Position numbers and translations under genes: made by a program | Source of the DNA: Sutcliffiella horikoshii | GTDB taxonomy: Bacteria > Bacillota > Bacilli > Bacillales > Bacillaceae_I | Assembly: GCF_019931755.1 (NCBI RefSeq) | Contig: NZ_CP082918.1 | Coordinates: forward strand, 2,026,001 to 2,090,000 | Reading direction: 5' to 3' | DNA: 64,000 nucleotides | Shown: piece by piece, positions 62,603-64,000 of the stretch | How the letters are laid out: the number at the start of each line of letters is the position of its first letter | How positions within the stretch are numbered: the first letter of the stretch is position 1 | Notes under the pieces: model-generated | What the model was told of the DNA's origin: nothing | Seen by the model: the letters and a program-made list of their open reading frames with translations, nothing else | Databases searched by the model: none

Positions 62603-64000
62603 TTCTTTCACCCCCATATGTTTTGTTTTTAGGGAGGTATACGGTAAACACCGTTGTATTGTCCGAGGTTCTTTGAACTTCTACCGTTCCGCCAAGCTGT
62701 TCTACCTCTTTCTTGACAATAGCAAGGCCGTATCCCCTTGGCTGATCAGCTTGTTTGGTACTGTATCCCTTCCCGAAAATTAAATCTATTGTTCCTTCTT
62801 GAAAACCTGGTCCATTATCACTTATCTCCAAAATTAAGTCGTTTCCATAATCAATAGCGAAAAAGGATACAATTCCATCCTCTCTTGTCTCCACGGCCTC
62901 CAACGCATTATCTATTAAATTACCAACAATGGCCACTAAGCTAGAGAGCTCTATATTACGGGTGATTAACTGGACTGAACTTTCTTCATTTAGTTGGAGA
63001 AGTTTCTTCTTTTCTGATGCGACAGCAAGCTTCCCTAGCAGGATGGCCTGAAGTTTTTCGTCCTTTATCCTGTCAAATAGAATATCATTGCGTGCCTGAT
63101 TAACCATATATTCTTTCTTGATCCAGTCTAATGCTTCTTCAAATTTTCCTAACTCCAACATCCCTGATAAAACGTAAAGTTTATTAGTAAATTCGTGGGT
63201 CTGAGCTCGCAACTCCTCTGAATATTTCTTTACCTCTACAAGAGTATGTAGCAACTTTTTCATATCTGTTTTATCTCGAAAGCTGGACACTACTCCTACC
63301 ACGATTTCTTTTTCCATAATAGGAATCCTGTTTACAATTACATCTTTATCAAATAAGTAGATTTCTTTGTTTTCCTGCGCATGTCCTGTTCGGGCAACCT
63401 CCATAATATCTGTATCAGGTACGATGTCGGTTATTTGTTTATGTATCAGTTCTTCTTCACGCAGCTCTAATATATCAAGCGCTGAAGGGTTAACCATGGT
63501 AACGAACCCATTTGCGTCAACAGCAATAATGCCCTCTTTTACTGATTTTAGGATGGCATTTCTTTCCCTGTACAAGGAAGCGATTTCATGGGGTTCCAGA
63601 CCGAGGATATCTTTTCGTATGTTTCTAGCAAGCAGATACCCTCCAACCACTCCGACATTTACTGCCAACAGAGCAATCAACGATATTTCCACCAACTTTT
63701 CTTCCATCCGGCTTTTTAAATTCTCCATGAGAAAACCGACCGATACAACTCCGATGACCGTTCCATCATTTGAAATAATAGGAGCTTTCCCTCTGATGGA
63801 TAACCCTAGTGAACCTGTCGCTTCCGATATATAAGCTTTCCCTTCTTCCAAAGCCCTTATATTATCTCCCCCCACCATCTGTTGGCCGATTTTATCGGTA
63901 TCAGGATGTGTATAACGAAGGCCTTGAGCATCTCCGATCACCACAAATTGCGCGTCTATCTCCTGCTGGATTTTCAATGTAAGCGGTTGGAGCGTATCAC
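62574..64000 (-). CDS. CitS/DcuS-family sensor histidine kinase (5' end outside window)
   Basis: The visible 475 residues lack the N-terminal membrane segment. An extracytoplasmic sCache (PASp) domain of the CitA/DcuS type comes first, with GDAQGLRYTHPDTDKIGQQM, the segment that reads the carboxylate. A second membrane segment (LLAVNVGVVGGYLLARNI), a cytoplasmic PAS domain, and the kinase core with the H-box AQTHEFTNKLYVLSGMLELG follow. N-box NLIDNALEAVE, DNGPGF and GYGLAIVKKEVEQLGG complete it. The frame is open to the window end, so the TTG at 63977 is internal. It forms an operon with the response regulator. Confidence 0.92.
   Translation of the reverse strand, partial: DTLQPLTLKIQQEIDAQFVVIGDAQGLRYTHPDTDKIGQQMVGGDNIRALEEGKAYISEATGSLGLSIRGKAPIISNDGTVIGVVSVGFLMENLKSRMEEKLVEISLIALLAVNVGVVGGYLLARNIRKDILGLEPHEIASLYRERNAILKSVKEGIIAVDANGFVTMVNPSALDILELREEELIHKQITDIVPDTDIMEVARTGHAQENKEIYLFDKDVIVNRIPIMEKEIVVGVVSSFRDKTDMKKLLHTLVEVKKYSEELRAQTHEFTNKLYVLSGMLELGKFEEALDWIKKEYMVNQARNDILFDRIKDEKLQAILLGKLAVASEKKKLLQLNEESSVQLITRNIELSSLVAIVGNLIDNALEAVETREDGIVSFFAIDYGNDLILEISDNGPGFQEGTIDLIFGKGYSTKQADQPRGYGLAIVKKEVEQLGGTVEVQRTSDNTTVFTVYLPKNKTYGGERNDKRGNSRG

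Noticed and set aside
1..64000. tRNA-Sec, other tRNA, rRNA, CRISPR, insertion sequences, prophage
   Set aside because: None could be supported. Apparent repeats resolve to terminators, SECIS hairpins or the 21-bp arrays.

Overview
The window comes from a chromosome of an endospore-forming Bacillaceae bacterium (low-GC Firmicute). The evidence is four small acid-soluble spore proteins (SspP, SspO, SspN, Tlp), Spo0M, the CitB-YneN-Tlp-YneP-YneQ-YneR-PlsY-YneT-ParE-ParC gene order known from Bacillus subtilis, DesK/DesR, TcyP, Bacillus-type ribosome binding sites (AAAGGAGG) and T-tailed terminators. No tRNA, rRNA, CRISPR array, prophage or transposase was seen. The only selfish-looking gene is a LAGLIDADG endonuclease.

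0-3.7 kb is a selenocysteine locus: the 3' end of selB, then selD, a small SelW-like gene and selA. Two of these genes carry an in-frame TGA that must be read as selenocysteine. SelD has Sec at residue 18, and the 79-residue SelW/Rdx-type protein has a CMQU motif. Each TGA is followed directly by a hairpin that fits a bacterial SECIS. Ordinary ORF calling loses the start of the first and all of the second. The maker (SelD, SelA), the decoder (SelB) and two selenoproteins therefore sit together.

3.5-31.3 kb follows the B. subtilis sspP-sspO-citB-yneN ... parE-parC backbone. Between YneR and PlsY lies about 13 kb of other genes: a CapA-like protein, an S9 peptidase, an RND exporter, SGNH and HAD hydrolases, Spo0M, and small phosphatase, Nudix and VOC enzymes. 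citB has a CcpC-type dyad placed as in B. subtilis.

31.3-49 kb is more accessory: isochorismatase-like and guanine deaminase genes, the homing endonuclease, an MFS exporter with an apparent N-terminal frameshift opposite an HxlR regulator, an ABC exporter opposite a TetR regulator, an ECF sigma factor joined to a complete ClpP paralog, fumarase, TrhO, a glycoamylase-like protein, an unusual HTH protein fused to a degenerate F1-ATPase beta-like domain, and the cystine transporter TcyP. Two intergenic regions (31.46-31.59 kb and 47.26-47.36 kb) contain degenerate direct repeats with an exact 21-bp period.

49-64 kb holds a structured RNA that looks like 6S RNA with its own promoter, a DEAD-box helicase, DesK/DesR without the desaturase gene, an M50 protease plus TPR protein, the bd oxidase cydA-cydB with the tiny third subunit gene cydS, and a tripartite tricarboxylate transporter (tctCBA) under a perfect cre site, followed upstream by its CitS/CitT-type two-component system. 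The histidine kinase gene runs off the window end.
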